Part shown: positions 32,488-44,042 of the stretch, one piece after another
Layout: each line of letters begins with the position of its first letter
Numbering within the stretch: the first letter of the stretch is position 1
Assembly: GCA_029876055.1 (NCBI GenBank)
Contig: CM056877.1
Span: 4,898,001-4,962,000, forward strand
Length of the DNA stretch: 64,000 nucleotides
Direction: 5' to 3'
Source: Madurella fahalii
Lineage: Eukaryota; Ascomycota; Sordariomycetes; Sordariales
Translations under genes and position numbers: made by a program
Notes under the pieces: generated by a model
Told to the model about the DNA's origin: nothing
What the model saw: only the letters and a program-made list of their open reading frames with translations
The model's database searches: none

Positions 32488-35266
32488 ATGGGGATCGGGA
32501 GCTATTTCAAGGCTGAAAAGCCAAAGCCTGAGGAGACGACAAATCCATTACAACGGAAGCAGTCGAAACGCCAACATGGACCGCCATCCGCACCCGGGAA
32601 CCCGGGGTTGGACCTGTCGGGTCGGCCCAACTCCGAGCTGCATCCGCCCACCCCCAGGTATAGCTCGAGGCCACAGTCGATATCCGGACGCTCGGTGAGG
32701 TCAAACGGGAGTTCCGTATTCCTGGACGACATTAAGCATGAGGTCATGGTCAACTATCTTTACCAGCAGCAATGTTCGCATCTGTGGGTATCGGACGGCA
32801 GTGGTGAGATCGAAGGCGTCCTCCTCCGTAAGTCGAGGGGACAGTATATGGCCTGCCCCCCGCAATTGGGCAACTCTCCCTTCGCATTGGCTTGCGCCGC
32901 CCTCAATGTTCAGGTTCGTCTTGTGGCTCACCATCACTCTATACGACATGGCCTAATGTTACTGTTGTAGTGCGCTATGACGGTGAATTCCCGAGTTATC
33001 AAGACGTTCTTGCAGTGGTCGCCAGATGCCGTCGACGTACCGTTGATGAACGGCCTGCGGGTGCAGATTCTGCCCACCATCGATGACCTCCCGCGCGCAC
33101 GGAAGCACCAGTTTGCCGCCTTTGTCGCGTCCGAGGGCCTGCTGATTGTCTGGGACGATGATGCCCTGCATCTGGTGCAGAGAGCCAAGGCTATTGAGTC
33201 GGAGCTGATGGAGCTCGTATGGAAGGCTGGCACTGAGGATGACGAAGATGAGAAGGGAGGACCAGCGGTTGGCGAAGCCGAAATTGACGAGGAGAGCGGA
33301 GAGCTCAAGCCGGAGAAGAGACCAATCCACCTGCTGAACACTTACCTTGTCAGCATGACGCTTATCCTCGTTACGGTTTCCCTGGGAGCGGCATTCCGGC
33401 AGCTGGCCATCGAGGTGTCGGTTGATGGCAACTACATGCGCCTCGCTCTCGTTGCCTTGTTCCCGGTCCAGATCTTCTTCACTCTCTTTTTCGCCCAGGT
33501 CATCGTCGGTTGCTTGGCGCAGATCTTCGGTCCAATTCGGCAGTTGACCATTAACTCCAAGTTCTACTCTGCCCGGCCGCCCCCGAGGCTGCAGTCGGCC
33601 ATCCTCCCCCACGTTACTGTCCAGTGCCCCGTCTACAAGGAGGGTCTCAACGGTGTCATTGCGCCCACCGTCAAGTCGATCAAACAGGCCATGTCGACGT
33701 ACGAGCTGCAGGGGGGGTCGGCAAATATGTTCATCAATGATGATGGTCTCCAACTGATCTCGGAAGAGGACCGCCGCGCCCGCATCGAGTTCTACGCCGA
33801 TCACAGTATCGGTTGGGTCGCGCGCCCTAAGCATGGCGAGAACGGCTTCAAACGTCGCGGCAAGTTCAAGAAGGCTTCCAATATGAACTTCGCCCTCATG
33901 ATTTCCTGCAAGGTTGAGGAAAAGCTTGCCGCCATCCAACGGACTCCGGACTGGTCGCAGCACGACGAGGCGCAGGCATATGAGCGCGCTCTCAAGGAGG
34001 TTCTCGAGGAGGACGGACGTGCCTGGGCCGATGGAAACATCCGCATCGGCGACTACATTCTCCTGATCGACTCGGATACTCGTGTGCCTGCCGACTGCCT
34101 GCTGGACGCCGTGTCGGAAATGGAGCTGTCGCCAGACGTCGGCATCATGCAGTTCTCGTCCGGCGTCATGCAAGTTGTCCACACCTACTTTGAGAACGGC
34201 ATCACCTTCTTCACCAATCTGATCTACAGCGCCATCCGCTACACCGTCTCCAACGGTGATGTCGCTCCCTTCGTCGGCCACAACGCCATTCTCCGTTGGT
34301 CTGCCATTCAACAAGTCTCGTACGAAGATGAGGATGGTTACGAGAAGTTCTGGTCCGAGAGCCATGTGTCGGAAGACTTCGACATGTCTCTGCGTCTGCA
34401 GTGCAACGGCTACATCATCCGTCTTGCTGCGTGGGCCGGCGAGGGCTTCAAAGAGGGTGTGTCGCTGACCGTGTACGATGAACTGGCTCGGTGGGAGAAG
34501 TACGCATACGGCTGCAACGAGCTGCTCTTCCACCCCATCCGCAAGTGGCTGTGGAAGGGGCCTTTCACTCCTCTGTTCCGGCGTTTCCTCTTCTCCAACA
34601 TCCGCTTCACATCCAAGATCACGGTCATCTCGTATATTGGTACTTACTATGCCATCGGCGCCGCCTGGATCATGACCAGCGTCAACTACTTCCTGATGGG
34701 CTGGTTCAACGGCTATCTCGACAAGTACTACGTCGACTCGTGGCAGGTCTGGTTCTCCATCATCCTCGTCTTCAACGGTCTTGGTAACATCGCCTTGGCC
34801 GTGATGCGGTACCGTGTCGGCGAACGCAACATTTTGTACGCGCTGTTTGAGAACCTCAAGTGGACCTTCTTGCTTGCTATTTTCCTCGGTGGCTTGTCGC
34901 TCCACGTCTCTCAGGCGCTTCTCGCCCACATGTTCGAGATCGACATGACCTGGGGTGCGACGAGCAAGGAGGCCGAATTCTCCAACTTCTTCATAGAGGT
35001 TCCTAAGGTGTTGAAGAAGGTGTGTAATTAAAACTCTCTGTCAGTAGCGCCGGACACACAGCTAACCATGATGGCAGTTCAAATTCTCTATGCTCTTCGC
35101 CACCGTCTTCATCGCCGCCATGGTCATCCTCGCAACCGCCCCGTTCATCCCATACAGCTGGCACATCACCGACTTCGTTGCCATCCTTCCCATGGCCACG
35201 GTCGCCGCCTCGCACCTACTGCTACCGCTAGCCCTCAATCCCGCGCTGATGACCTTCTCGTGGTAA
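32488..35266 (+). CDS. Fungal type-2 (GT2) membrane glycosyltransferase
   Basis: 887-residue processive-type GT2 enzyme of the chitin/cellulose/hyaluronan synthase fold, like the fungal GT2 proteins needed for normal hyphal growth and wall surface; product unknown. Exons 32488-32913, 32971-35019, 35078-35266; introns of 57 and 58 nt (GTTCGT/TGTAG; GTGTGT/CTAAC/GCAG). The N-terminal 200 residues are cytosolic; two membrane spans follow near residues 240-310 (LVSMTLILVTVSLGAAF, LFPVQIFFTLFFAQVIVG). Catalytic core: CPVYKEGL, FINDDG, the DxD motif D509-S-D511 (LLIDSDTRVP), SEDFDMSLRLQ and ELARWEKYAYG in the place of QxxRW. At least five further spans lie in the C-terminal part. The last intron joins VLKK to FKFSMLFATV and gives the stop after TFSW. 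The 57-nt intron donor GTTCGT is weak but conserved-looking. Confidence 0.93.
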
Positions 35267-36497
35267 AGACAACACGGATTAGGTTTCTTTCTTTTTTTTT
35301 ATTCTTTTTCCAAAAGAGGTGCCTGCCCATATGTGCAGCGCCGTTGCATCTCAGTCTTACACGTAAACTCGTCAGCCTCGGAAGCGTCATGTATGCCATC
35401 ATTACATTAGTCAATTCGCTGTTTGGAGTGACTCCCGAGCCCGCACGGACACGCCTTGTCATGGTCACGAACTTTTCCTGTCAATAGTACAGTCTACATT
35501 TGGGTTACATAGAGCCGGGACGGCGGGACATTGGAGTTTAGTACAGCGCCAGGATATTATATATTGGTAATTTTTCATATCTGACGGTGTCGCTTTTGGC
35601 CGTGTCTCTGGTAATTGGAAAGTGGTGTCTCTAATGGAGATGGTCTGATGATACATTACCTACAGTAACAATACCTCATCTTGTTTAGATGTCAACTTGT
35701 TGGTCTTGGCGTGGCAAACCCTCAACCCATTAACGCCTCTCTTATCAGGGTACTGCTTCTGATTAAAATCTATCAGTGTTTCACATTCCCCATCAACCGA
35801 AGGTGTGCGGTTCCAAAAACACCCTGCCAATCAAAACAGCACGGAACTTGTGACAGTTGTTTTGCCACACTCAATGAACCAAGACACATGTACCCCTGAA
35901 CCTCGAGGGTATAGTTACACATACACGGCGGCGGCCCGAAGCGTTTTGGGTCTTGGCCCAACGCCGTGCTGCAATGGATCTACACTAGCGGGTCTGCAGA
36001 GCTCTTGTGTCCCATGTGATATAGATCGGCATCCGGATCGACGTGGCAGTTGGTAAACGATAACGGGGGCTCTCTGGCAGATCAGCGCTTGCTTACATCT
36101 TGGAGGCTTGCGGGCGGAAGGGGTACGACAGGGGAAAGGGGATGATCATCCGCGTGGGATGGGGTTTCTCTGGTCTTGTCGGCAGCGATCGACGCAAGGG
36201 TAGCGTCGATCACTTGCCAAGCACATTCACGTGTACCGGTACAGTACAATAACCTACTCAAAGACACATGCAAGATAGAGGGCATTGCACCGAACCCTAA
36301 GCGGTAAATGAGAAGTTTTTGGACGTCTCCCGGCCGTGATGATCAATCTCGTGCTGGCGATGACATTCAGGGGCTTGAAGGAGGCTTAGACGTCCAAGCA
36401 AGACCACTATCGTGAGACCACCGGCGCGTGAGCCTCCAAGACCGTGCGCCTTCCCCAATTTCATCATAGATATAGAAGTTCCGCAGGTTCACATTTC
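35267..36497. other. Intergenic, no gene seen
   Basis: 3' flank of the GT2 gene; short frames only. Becomes AT-rich from 35480 to 35700. Confidence 0.5.
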
Positions 36498-36550
36498 GAC
36501 CTCCCCCGATGACCGCAGTAGTCGTAGCGCAACGGTCAAAGGGGGAGGTC
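36498..36550. other. Two-tier perfect hairpin
   Basis: Inverted repeat GACCTCCCCC (36498-36507) / GGGGGAGGTC (36541-36550), a symmetric 3x3 internal loop (GAT/AAA), and an inner stem GACCG (36511-36515) / CGGTC (36533-36537) enclosing a 17-nt loop: 15 paired bases in 53 nt with no mismatch. It overlaps a tRNA A-box-like TAGCGCAACGG (36525-36535), and a B-box-like GGTTCGATCC follows at 36603-36612 just before an A-rich tract. Could be a structured RNA, a terminator-like element or part of a mobile-element relic. Confidence 0.6.
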
Positions 36551-36626
36551 ACCCACACTATGCCACACTAGCCCTCCCACGACAACCCATGCTGAGGTTC
36601 CTGGTTCGATCCGAGTGTCAGAAACA

Positions 36627-36680
36627 TATAAAAAAAGAAAGAAATTAAGGATAAAAAAGATAAGAAAAAAGATATATATA

Positions 36681-36714
<34 letters not shown>

Positions 36715-36812
36715 AGATATAGAAAAATAGACGAGGGAAAAAGATAAGAAAAAAAACGGAAATAAAAAGATTTAAAAAAAAAGAAAGAAAGAAAAGAAAG
36801 AAAGAAAAAAAG
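36627..36812. repeat. A-rich/purine-rich low-complexity tract
   Basis: About 185 bp consisting almost wholly of A and G with (TA)n and a pure run of roughly 30 A near 36683-36712. It separates the hairpin from the palindromes next to the solo LTR. Confidence 0.9.
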
Positions 36813-36829
36813 TAGTAGTAGCCCGAAGT

Positions 36830-36886
36830 AAAACCCTACCCAGGGTTTTCGTAGCCAGCTACCTCCCTCTAAGGGGGCTAGCTGGT
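36830..36886. repeat. Two adjacent palindromes
   Basis: AAAACCCT (36830-36837) / AGGGTTTT (36842-36849) with a 4-nt loop, then CCAGCTA (36855-36861) / TAGCTGG (36879-36885) flanking a CCC...GGGGG core. They lie 32-80 bp before the left target duplication of the solo LTR. Confidence 0.7.
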
Positions 36887-36917
36887 GAGCTTTTTGTTTT
36901 TGAGTTAAAGTGATGAC

Positions 36918-37187
36918 TGTCGGAAACACAGCACCTCTGAATCTTGGAAATGACAGTTTTGGGTGTTTATGTGTGTTGTCTTGATTGTGTTGATTGTCCC
37001 TGTGTTCTCTCTCTCGTCTCCCTTAGAGAGCTTACTCCTTTATAGACGAGATACACGTACAGGATGACGTCTATACAGTGGCGCAGTCAGCTGCCAGCCT
37101 GCTTTAGCTGACTAGAGTATATGGGTTTGACTCCTGTACTAGATCCTATAATCCTGATCCTTGGACTAGCACCTGATCCTTTTGACA
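36918..37187. mobile_element. Solo LTR of a retrotransposon
   Basis: 270-bp element starting TGTCGGAAAC and ending CCTTTTGACA, i.e. TG...CA ends with short imperfect terminal inversions (TGTC/GACA). It is flanked by a perfect 5-bp direct repeat ATGAC at 36913-36917 and 37188-37192, the target duplication left by LTR-element integrase. A TATA-like CTTTATAGACG lies at about 37038-37048, consistent with an LTR promoter. No internal gag/pol sequence or second LTR is adjacent, so this is the product of LTR-LTR recombination. Superfamily (Copia or Gypsy) cannot be decided. A non-LTR TIR element with 5-bp duplication is a weaker alternative. Confidence 0.75.
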
Positions 37188-37192
37188 ATGAC

Positions 37193-37631
37193 TATATATA
37201 ATATATCTAAGTATAACGTTAATAGTTATTCTAAATTTTTTATAATACGCTTAGAATAAGTAAGATGCTAGATATATAATATTTAATCTTCCTGTACTGC
37301 TTTACTCTTAAAGAGTGTCTTGGCTATACTGGATATAGAAGGCAATCTTTTGTTTACAAACACTGCATTGGGCACAACCGTAGTGAGGAACATCTTGTAA
37401 CTGCAAAGGACGCTTAAGAACTCCGGTTCTATATGGTAGCAACTAACACCTCAACGCCTCTATCCCTAGGAGCCGTTATCTCTATGTGCAAACCGCGTTC
37501 TTATCCCATCCCGAGAGCACCTCAACATATGAGTCTAGATAGTCTACTAAAGCAAACATGTCCCTCGCTCATCGCTTGTCAAGATATGCTAAACTACCCA
37601 CCACCCGGCTAAAACCCTGCCAAAGGCTTGA
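37193..37631. other. AT-rich region beside the solo LTR
   Basis: Strongly AT-rich from 37190 to 37330 (tatataatatatc, ttttttataatac), unlike the surrounding genes. No coding capacity. May be further repeat debris. The right end is the 3' flank of the New1-like gene. Confidence 0.5.
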
Positions 37632-40600
37632 TTACTCGGCCTCGTCATCCGTGTCCGGCGGATGCGGCGTCCCCTTGGGGCTGTTCAACCACTCAATGTG
37701 CCTCAGCCTCCTCCTGACCTCACGCTCCTTCAGCTCCCTCTTGGTCATCTTCTTCTTCTTCCGGGCTCGGAAGGCCATGCTCTCGCCCGTGACCCCGCCG
37801 CCGCCGCCGTTGTCCTCGGCGCCGCTGTTGACGGCGCTGCTCACGGCGCTGCTGCTCAGCGCGGGGGTGTTGAGGCCGCTGGTGATGGCGCTGGCGGGCT
37901 TGCTCGCGTCCTCGAAGCGGTCCAGCGCCACGGCGGCGGTCCCGCGGTGCGTCACCCGCCCGTCGTGCACGTGCCACTGCTCCGTGGCCAGGGCGCCGAC
38001 GAACTCCTCGTTGTGCGAGATCATGACCACGCCGCCCTTGAAGTCCCGGATGGCGACGGCCAGCCCCCCGAGCGAGTCTCGGTCTAGGAAGTTGGTCGGC
38101 TCGTCCAGGACGAGCAGGTGCGGGTTGTTCCACATGGCGCCGGCGATGACCACCTTGACCTTTTGGCCGCCCGACAGTGAGCCGATCTCGTTGTGGTTGG
38201 CAATGTCCGGGTCGAGGCCGAGGTCCTCAAAGTGCTTGGCGATGACCGACGGCTGGAGCTCGCGGTAGCCGAGCCCCTCGCGCGACGCCTCGTGGTCGTC
38301 GAACTCTTGGACGAGCTTGGCGAAGCCTAGGTTGAGCAGCGTCTCGCGCGAGATTTGCGTGTTGTGCTTGGGGAGGAAGCCACGCCATTTACTGTGCGAG
38401 TTTGTTAGTCACCGAGGATTTGCTCGCAAATTTAAGAAAGGGGGAGAGAGAGAGAAAAAAAAAAAAAAAAAACCTACACCTCGTATTGGAACGTCTTCCT
38501 GTATTTTTGCCGACCAACAAGCGCCTCGATCTGGCGCTTGCCCTTGCCATCGCCGACATCGACAAACTTGTCCATCTGCTCCCGGTCCTTGTCTGACAGT
38601 AGGCGTGTCTGCTTCATGTGCACCTCACGGTCGTCGCCGTGGGCGTACCGCCACTGAAGGTATTGGTTGGGCGTCTTCTCGAGGTGCATCTCGACGTGCT
38701 CGAGTGCGTGCTGCTTGATGTACCCAATCCGGAGGTTGGGATGCTTCTCGACCTTGCCGGTAGTCGGGATGACCTCGCCGGTCAGAAGCTTGATCAACGT
38801 CGACTTGCCGGCACCGTTGGGGCCAATGATGGCCACGCGAGACGAGAGCGAGAGTTGGCAGGACACGTCGCTCAACGAAGGCTTTGACGCATTGGGATAC
38901 GTGTACGAGGCGTTGGTCATGCGAATAATGGCACGCGTCAGCGACTTTACGCCCGTCAGGATCCCCGGCGGGGGGAACTTGAACTGCACGTTCGAAGCCG
39001 ATAGCGTGTAGTAGCTCTTAGCCTCCGGGTGCACTTTGACAAAGGCGGCGAGGTTGCCCTTGTAATGGCCCAACTTCTTGTTGGGCTCGTAGTGGTAGAT
39101 GTCCGTGGTGACCTCGTCGAGGAATCCAGAATCGTGGGATACGATCAAGCTGGTGATGTCGGTGTGCGTCTTGAGGTAATTTTCCAGCCACTTGATGTTT
39201 GTCACATCGAGATGGTTAGTGGGTTCGTCTAGCAGTAGAACATCGGCTCTCTGCAGCATCGCGCGGGCAAGAGCCAGCTTCATCTTCCAGCCGCCAGACA
39301 GTGAGCCGACCTTCTGGGATTGCCGCCCTTCGGGGCCGGACGTGAAGCCAAACTCCTCCAAGACGGCTGATATTCTGTCCTTCCCCTCCTTGGCAATGGT
39401 CGGGTCCTTCGAGATAAACTCCAGGATGCTGATGTCCGCATCTTCACCCTGATTATGCTCGACATAGCAGGTCCGCAGCACATCCTGAGGAGGGAAACCT
39501 TCCAGCTTGCCGCCAGCAATGCTCCGCATCAGGGTCGATTTCCCTGCACCATTTCTGCCGCAGAGGCCATAACGATGGCCCTTGAGCAGTCTCAGGTTGG
39601 TGTGAGAGAGGAGGAGCATGCCGCCATAGGCTAGCGAGAAGTCGGCATTTACGATCTCCACCTCGCCGTCGTCCTCTTTTTCAGGGACGCCGTACTTGCG
39701 GTGGTCTTCTTCGATATAGAACTTCTGGACGGAGGCAGCGACCGCTTGGTGCGCATCGGCACCGTGCATAACCGATTGGAGGTATGGGGCGATCCTAGCA
39801 GGGATCCGGCTTAGTTGGCGGTGGTTGACGTCTTCGCTAACCATCTCGCAGACGTATGGGCGCACGAGCTTATAGGCGTCCAGATCCCCAGCGAGACCGC
39901 CATGGTTCTTGATCTCAGCGTCCAGCACCTTGGCGATGTCGTCAGCCGTGGTTCGCTCAACGACAGCCGTCTTCTCATTCCCCATGGCCTTGTCCATGAC
40001 GGCGAGCGCCCGTGTCGCCAACTCGCGCACCTCTGGTAGGGACGCTCTGCTTACGACGCTCTTAATGCCGGGCTGGAGCTTCGGTAGGAAAGTTCGCGCC
40101 TCGATAGGGTCGTGGACAAGCTTGGTAAGGTTTTCGGTGATGACAACGGTTTGCCGGAGAACCTCTTGTGGGGTTGTCGGATTGTTGAGGGAACGCTCGA
40201 GGAACGGGGTAAGCAGGGCTAGGACGGGAGAGGTCACAACGGCGACAAAGGTTGTCTGAGAGAGAGCATGGATCGCTTTCTGCAGTGCCTCGGCCGAGGG
40301 GTGGTGCATGGTATCGACGAGGAGGGGGATGCGCGGAGCGACATCGTCGTTGGAGAGCAGGGAGGTGAGCGAGGTCATGGTCTTGACGGCTTGCTTCTCG
40401 ACCTCGGCCTTCATATCAAGCATGCCATTCTCAACGATGGGAATGAGCGCGGCGAGCTTTGCGCCCATGGCCTCGCGCAGAATGTCCTGCTCCTCGGCCT
40501 CCTCCTTTGTGCTCCCGATTTTTAACTTGGCCTTATCGGCCATCTTTTGCATCAACTTGTATGCGCCGATAACACCCTGCCACTTTCCACCCGCTTTCTT

Positions 40601-41098
40601 GAGATACTCGGTGAGGGCAGGCAATAGACCAGCAACTAGAGCCTCAGCGCTCAGGCTGGCGAAGAGCGCATCGATGCCGTACTGCGCGGCGTCGCGGACG
40701 ACGGAGCCCTTGTCGGCGAGGGCGTCGAGGGCGCAACCAAGCATGCCGCCATCTTGAAGGAGGAGCACAGCCTCGCTAATTGGCTGGCGGGCGGGGAATC
40801 GTTCGAACAAGGCACCGAGGAGATTTTGGGCGCTCTCGCGACGAAGGCCGCTCTTCTTATCGGCGGCAGCCTTCTTGACCTCGGCGAGGATGCCGTACTG
40901 GTGCAGGCTGCGGAAGCCAACCGAGTTGAGGAGTATCTCGCAGAGTGCATAGCATGCATCGATCGAAGCGGACGACGTCTTGGCGGTGAAGATGGTGGTG
41001 AGCAGCGACGAGATTTCGGCCTGGGTGGGGGGAGGGGCAGCACCGTCAGGCGCCTTGATGGGCACGACCATTGCGGCAGGCGACACAAAATGAGGCAT
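37632..41098 (-). CDS. new1: EF3-like ABCF ATPase, New1/Elf1 type
   Basis: 1126-residue ribosome-associated ABCF ATPase. In yeast New1 assists translation termination/ribosome recycling; S. pombe Elf1 is its relative. Exons 41098-38478 and 38391-37632; the 86-nt intron (donor GTAGGT, acceptor GCACAG) joins FQYEV to KWRGFLPK. N-terminal HEAT repeats (about 1-400, AQNLLGALFERF, ALDALADKGSVVRDAAQYG), ABC1 with Walker A GRNGAGKST (K520), signature LSGGW and LLLDEPTNHLD, ABC2 with GPNGAGKST (K765), a chromodomain-like insert around the intron, LSGGQ and LVLDEPTNFLD, then a basic KKKKMTKRELKEREVRRR helix and PKGTPHPPDTDDEAE tail. This tail and the absence of canonical EF3 N-terminal sequence favour New1/Elf1 over translation factor eEF3. 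The Gln/Asn prion domain of yeast New1 is not present. Start at 41098; Met10 (41071) is also possible. Confidence 0.88.
38455..38472. repeat. A18 tract inside the New1-like intron
   Basis: On the coding (minus) strand this is T18, starting four bases after the donor GTAG and followed by CT-rich sequence, so the intron's main polypyrimidine tract sits at its 5' end. Confidence 0.95.
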
Positions 41099-41773
41099 AA
41101 TCGGGTGCTCCAGGGTCCCTGAATGCGTCGCGAAGCCAGACGAGGTTTCGTGCGGAACCTAGGTGTGCTGGAGACACCCTCTGCAAAGCGACGGGGTTGG
41201 AACTTGGGTTCGGTGAGGCGCAGGACGTTTTGGGTGCTTGCGATAAAAATCGCCCATCTGCGCCCCGCTGATGCTGCGGTTTTTTTCTTTTTTTTCTTCT
41301 CCCTTGTGAACTATCGTTATCGCCTAGACACGATCTCTTATCGGGCTGATTCAGCAGCCCTGAGTGCCCATAGCCCCACTGCCCAGGCCCCCGGGTGAGG
41401 GGCATTTATCTGTTGAAGAGCTGGCATGTTCATTGGGCGTCTGCACCGACAACCCGGATTGGTGCTGTGAGAGATGAGATGCTGTACGGCATGTATTGTA
41501 TAATAACGTTACCTACTGTGCACATACTACTTGCTGCCTCGTCTGCCAGGGCTGTCTTACACCGGGTACTCATCCAGAGCGTGGACCCCACTGTGCGCAG
41601 AGCCGGGACAAGCCACAATCTTAGCCATGCAGCGACTCCCTCAACAACTCAACATCCCGCTGTGACTCGACCGCTGTTAGTTGAAACCTAGGCATGTCAT
41701 CTATTGGAGGGGTTACCGGCTCGCATCATGTCGGCTGCTCATGCAGAACGGCGATCCCGATATGAGCGCGTCT

Positions 41774-41870
41774 GGCAGAGGCTCGAGATGCCTTTGCTCG
41801 GAATATCGACCTGCTCAAAGCCACGGCCGATTCCCAATTCGAGGATAAGATTCGAGTGAAATACATTTCG
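41774..41870 (+). pseudogene. Possible exon fragment of unknown protein
   Basis: The frame reads RLAEARDAFARNIDLLKATA then DSQFEDKIRVKY, an amphipathic charged helix with a natural protein look, preceded by a TGA and with no start codon. An AG acceptor-like site lies just before it. No upstream exon or downstream continuation was found, so it may be a relic exon or chance. Family not recognised. Confidence 0.25.
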
Positions 41871-42172
41871 GTGCCCTGGGGATCCTCGTCCAGAAAATCA
41901 TTAGACGGCACAGCCCTCCGGTACCGAACTGCAGAGTCGGCCTTCTCCGGGACACGTGCCGGCTTGCGTAGGGCTGACTGGGGTGTTGTGGCGGGTGTGC
42001 CAACAACGGGAATGCTGTGCAACCGGCAGAGAAAAGTTGGGATGCGACTGACTCAACTCCAACCGCCATCCAGCATATCCCAACCACCCTTCACCTCCTG
42101 GTACGGGGGCCGCAAGATCCTGAACGGAATATTAATAAATCTTCATTCCCCCTCGCGAAGTATCACGGCGAT

Positions 42173-42220
42173 GGGCTGTGGGGGCCGTGGGCCGTGGGCC
42201 GTGGGCTGTGGGCTGTGGGA
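42173..42220. repeat. GC-rich 7-bp minisatellite
   Basis: About six to seven degenerate copies of GTGGGCC/GTGGGCT in tandem (one unit carries extra G). Confidence 0.85.
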
Positions 42221-44042
42221 ACGGTCAGCATCCCAAGTTCCCTGCGTCCGGTTTCTACACAAACCGAAAGCAACGTGGTCAGAGTTTTTGACGTAAAACG
42301 GTTACACAATGGGCGATGCTGTTTCCTTCTAGAAGATGGCTTTGCTGTCCCTGCAACCCGAAGGTCGGGCTGTTCCAAGGAAAAAAAAATTTGGCGGCTC
42401 GGACTGGTCTGGATCCGAACACCTGGGTCCAAAGGAACCGAGCCCGAGATGGACGGGCCGGTGCTCTCGTGCACCCGGCTTCATCCGCCAAAATCATCAT
42501 AGATTGGCCACCTTACCCGTGCGGAAGGATCTCGGGTTAATTCCACTCCATTACCGCAAGATACCATGCGACCTGGGGGCCGGCGGTTCGCCACGGGTGC
42601 CGGGCTGTTCCAAGCTCTCCAATTTGGCCTCCCCGGTCCGCGCCGTAAGATGTTGGGATACGATGTAGCATCTATCAGCCTAGTTATGGCCGCAAGTGAC
42701 ATGTATGCAACGCCATGGCGCATGGGCTGAAAGGAATGCTAGCACGGTACTCGAAACAGCCCTATCCCACACTGGATCGAACCCACAACCCCCTCCCCCT
42801 TTTCTATTACCCCACCCCCTGGTCCACGGCCACTGGCGGGCCTGCGTGTTTCGCGCCTATCTTGGAGCGGGTTGACGCAAGAGATAGGCAGATTTCGTTT
42901 GATTTTTCTGCTGGTGCCCCTGGGCAAATGCCTTGGTTTCTTGGTGCCTCAGGGTTTGGGGAGAATGAGACTTTGCTCTCGCCAACCTCAGCCACTTTCC
43001 CAGGCTGCCAGTTGTTCGCAAATAGGATTCGCAAAGGATAGTCATAGTACGCCATTCAAGCGACGCCGATGGAGCCGCAAAATCGCCGCTGCGATGAACT
43101 TGAACGTCACACACACTACCCAACAGCCCTATGATAGGGGCTTGATTTCGTAGATAGTCTCGCATGCCGGGAATAATACCATTACTGTTAGATTAATCAT
43201 GGAAGCTGTCTCTTAATGCCGTTCTTTTCCCGGGAAAACGTGTCGGTGTAGCTGACTGCATATATGCGGCATCGCCCCTGAACAAGGAGAAAAATAAAAA
43301 TGAAACTTCATCCTGCATCTGCACTCGGACTCGTCAGCACGTAACAAAAGTGCCGACCGTAACACGACGATGACAGTTTCCGAGAGACGTTTGCTCCTCT
43401 AGTGCGTCGTGTCCGGGATTGCAATGGTGGCTATCCGGAGTTACGGTTCCTCATTAGGCGTGGGCCAAAGGGCTTTGCTCATCAACCACTGGTGATGTGG
43501 AAAACACCTTTTGAGAGGCAAGGTAGTGCGGGAGGGAAAAGGAAAAAAAAAAGAAAAAATAAAAGTTCAATTGAGATGAACATTGAGTTTTTCCAAGTAA
43601 CATTGCGATAAAGATATCCTATCCATGACTGGAGCTGAGAATGCGAAGTTGGGGAAGCAAGGGTGACGATCTGGGAACGCAAAAAGGGGCAGGGGCGAAA
43701 TGGGCCGAGCGCCGAGTCACAAAGTAAACAACGCTGCACGCTCAACGCAAGTAAGCAGTCGACAGAACAATGTTGAATAAATCCACAAAAGTACAAAAGA
43801 TCAATACAAGCTGGAAAAAGAAGGCGACCTGAATGAGACCATTCCATTCAGCGTCAATCCACCCTGGCGCCGTTGATCACATCATGAGATCGTTATATCT
43901 TTGTTGCCAAACGCAATACCGAGGAGTGGAAAAATAAGAAAAGAGAAAACCTTAAATTTTCTATCCGAACGCCGACACCTCTTCCTATCTATCACCACCC
44001 GCTGGTATGTATGTTGGATACAGTTGGGTGCAGAAACGAAGG

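Noticed and set aside
32959..34929. 656-codon minus-strand ORF opposite the GT2 gene
   Set aside because: It is the shadow of a GC-rich coding exon; the plus strand carries all conserved glycosyltransferase motifs and the antisense frame has none.
36511..36620. tRNA gene suggested by A-box- and B-box-like motifs
   Set aside because: No acceptor, anticodon or T stem can be formed at the needed spacing; kept only as a structured-element finding.
42770..42790. B-box-like GGTTCGATCC on the minus strand
   Set aside because: Flanking bases do not form a T stem and no A box lies at a suitable distance.
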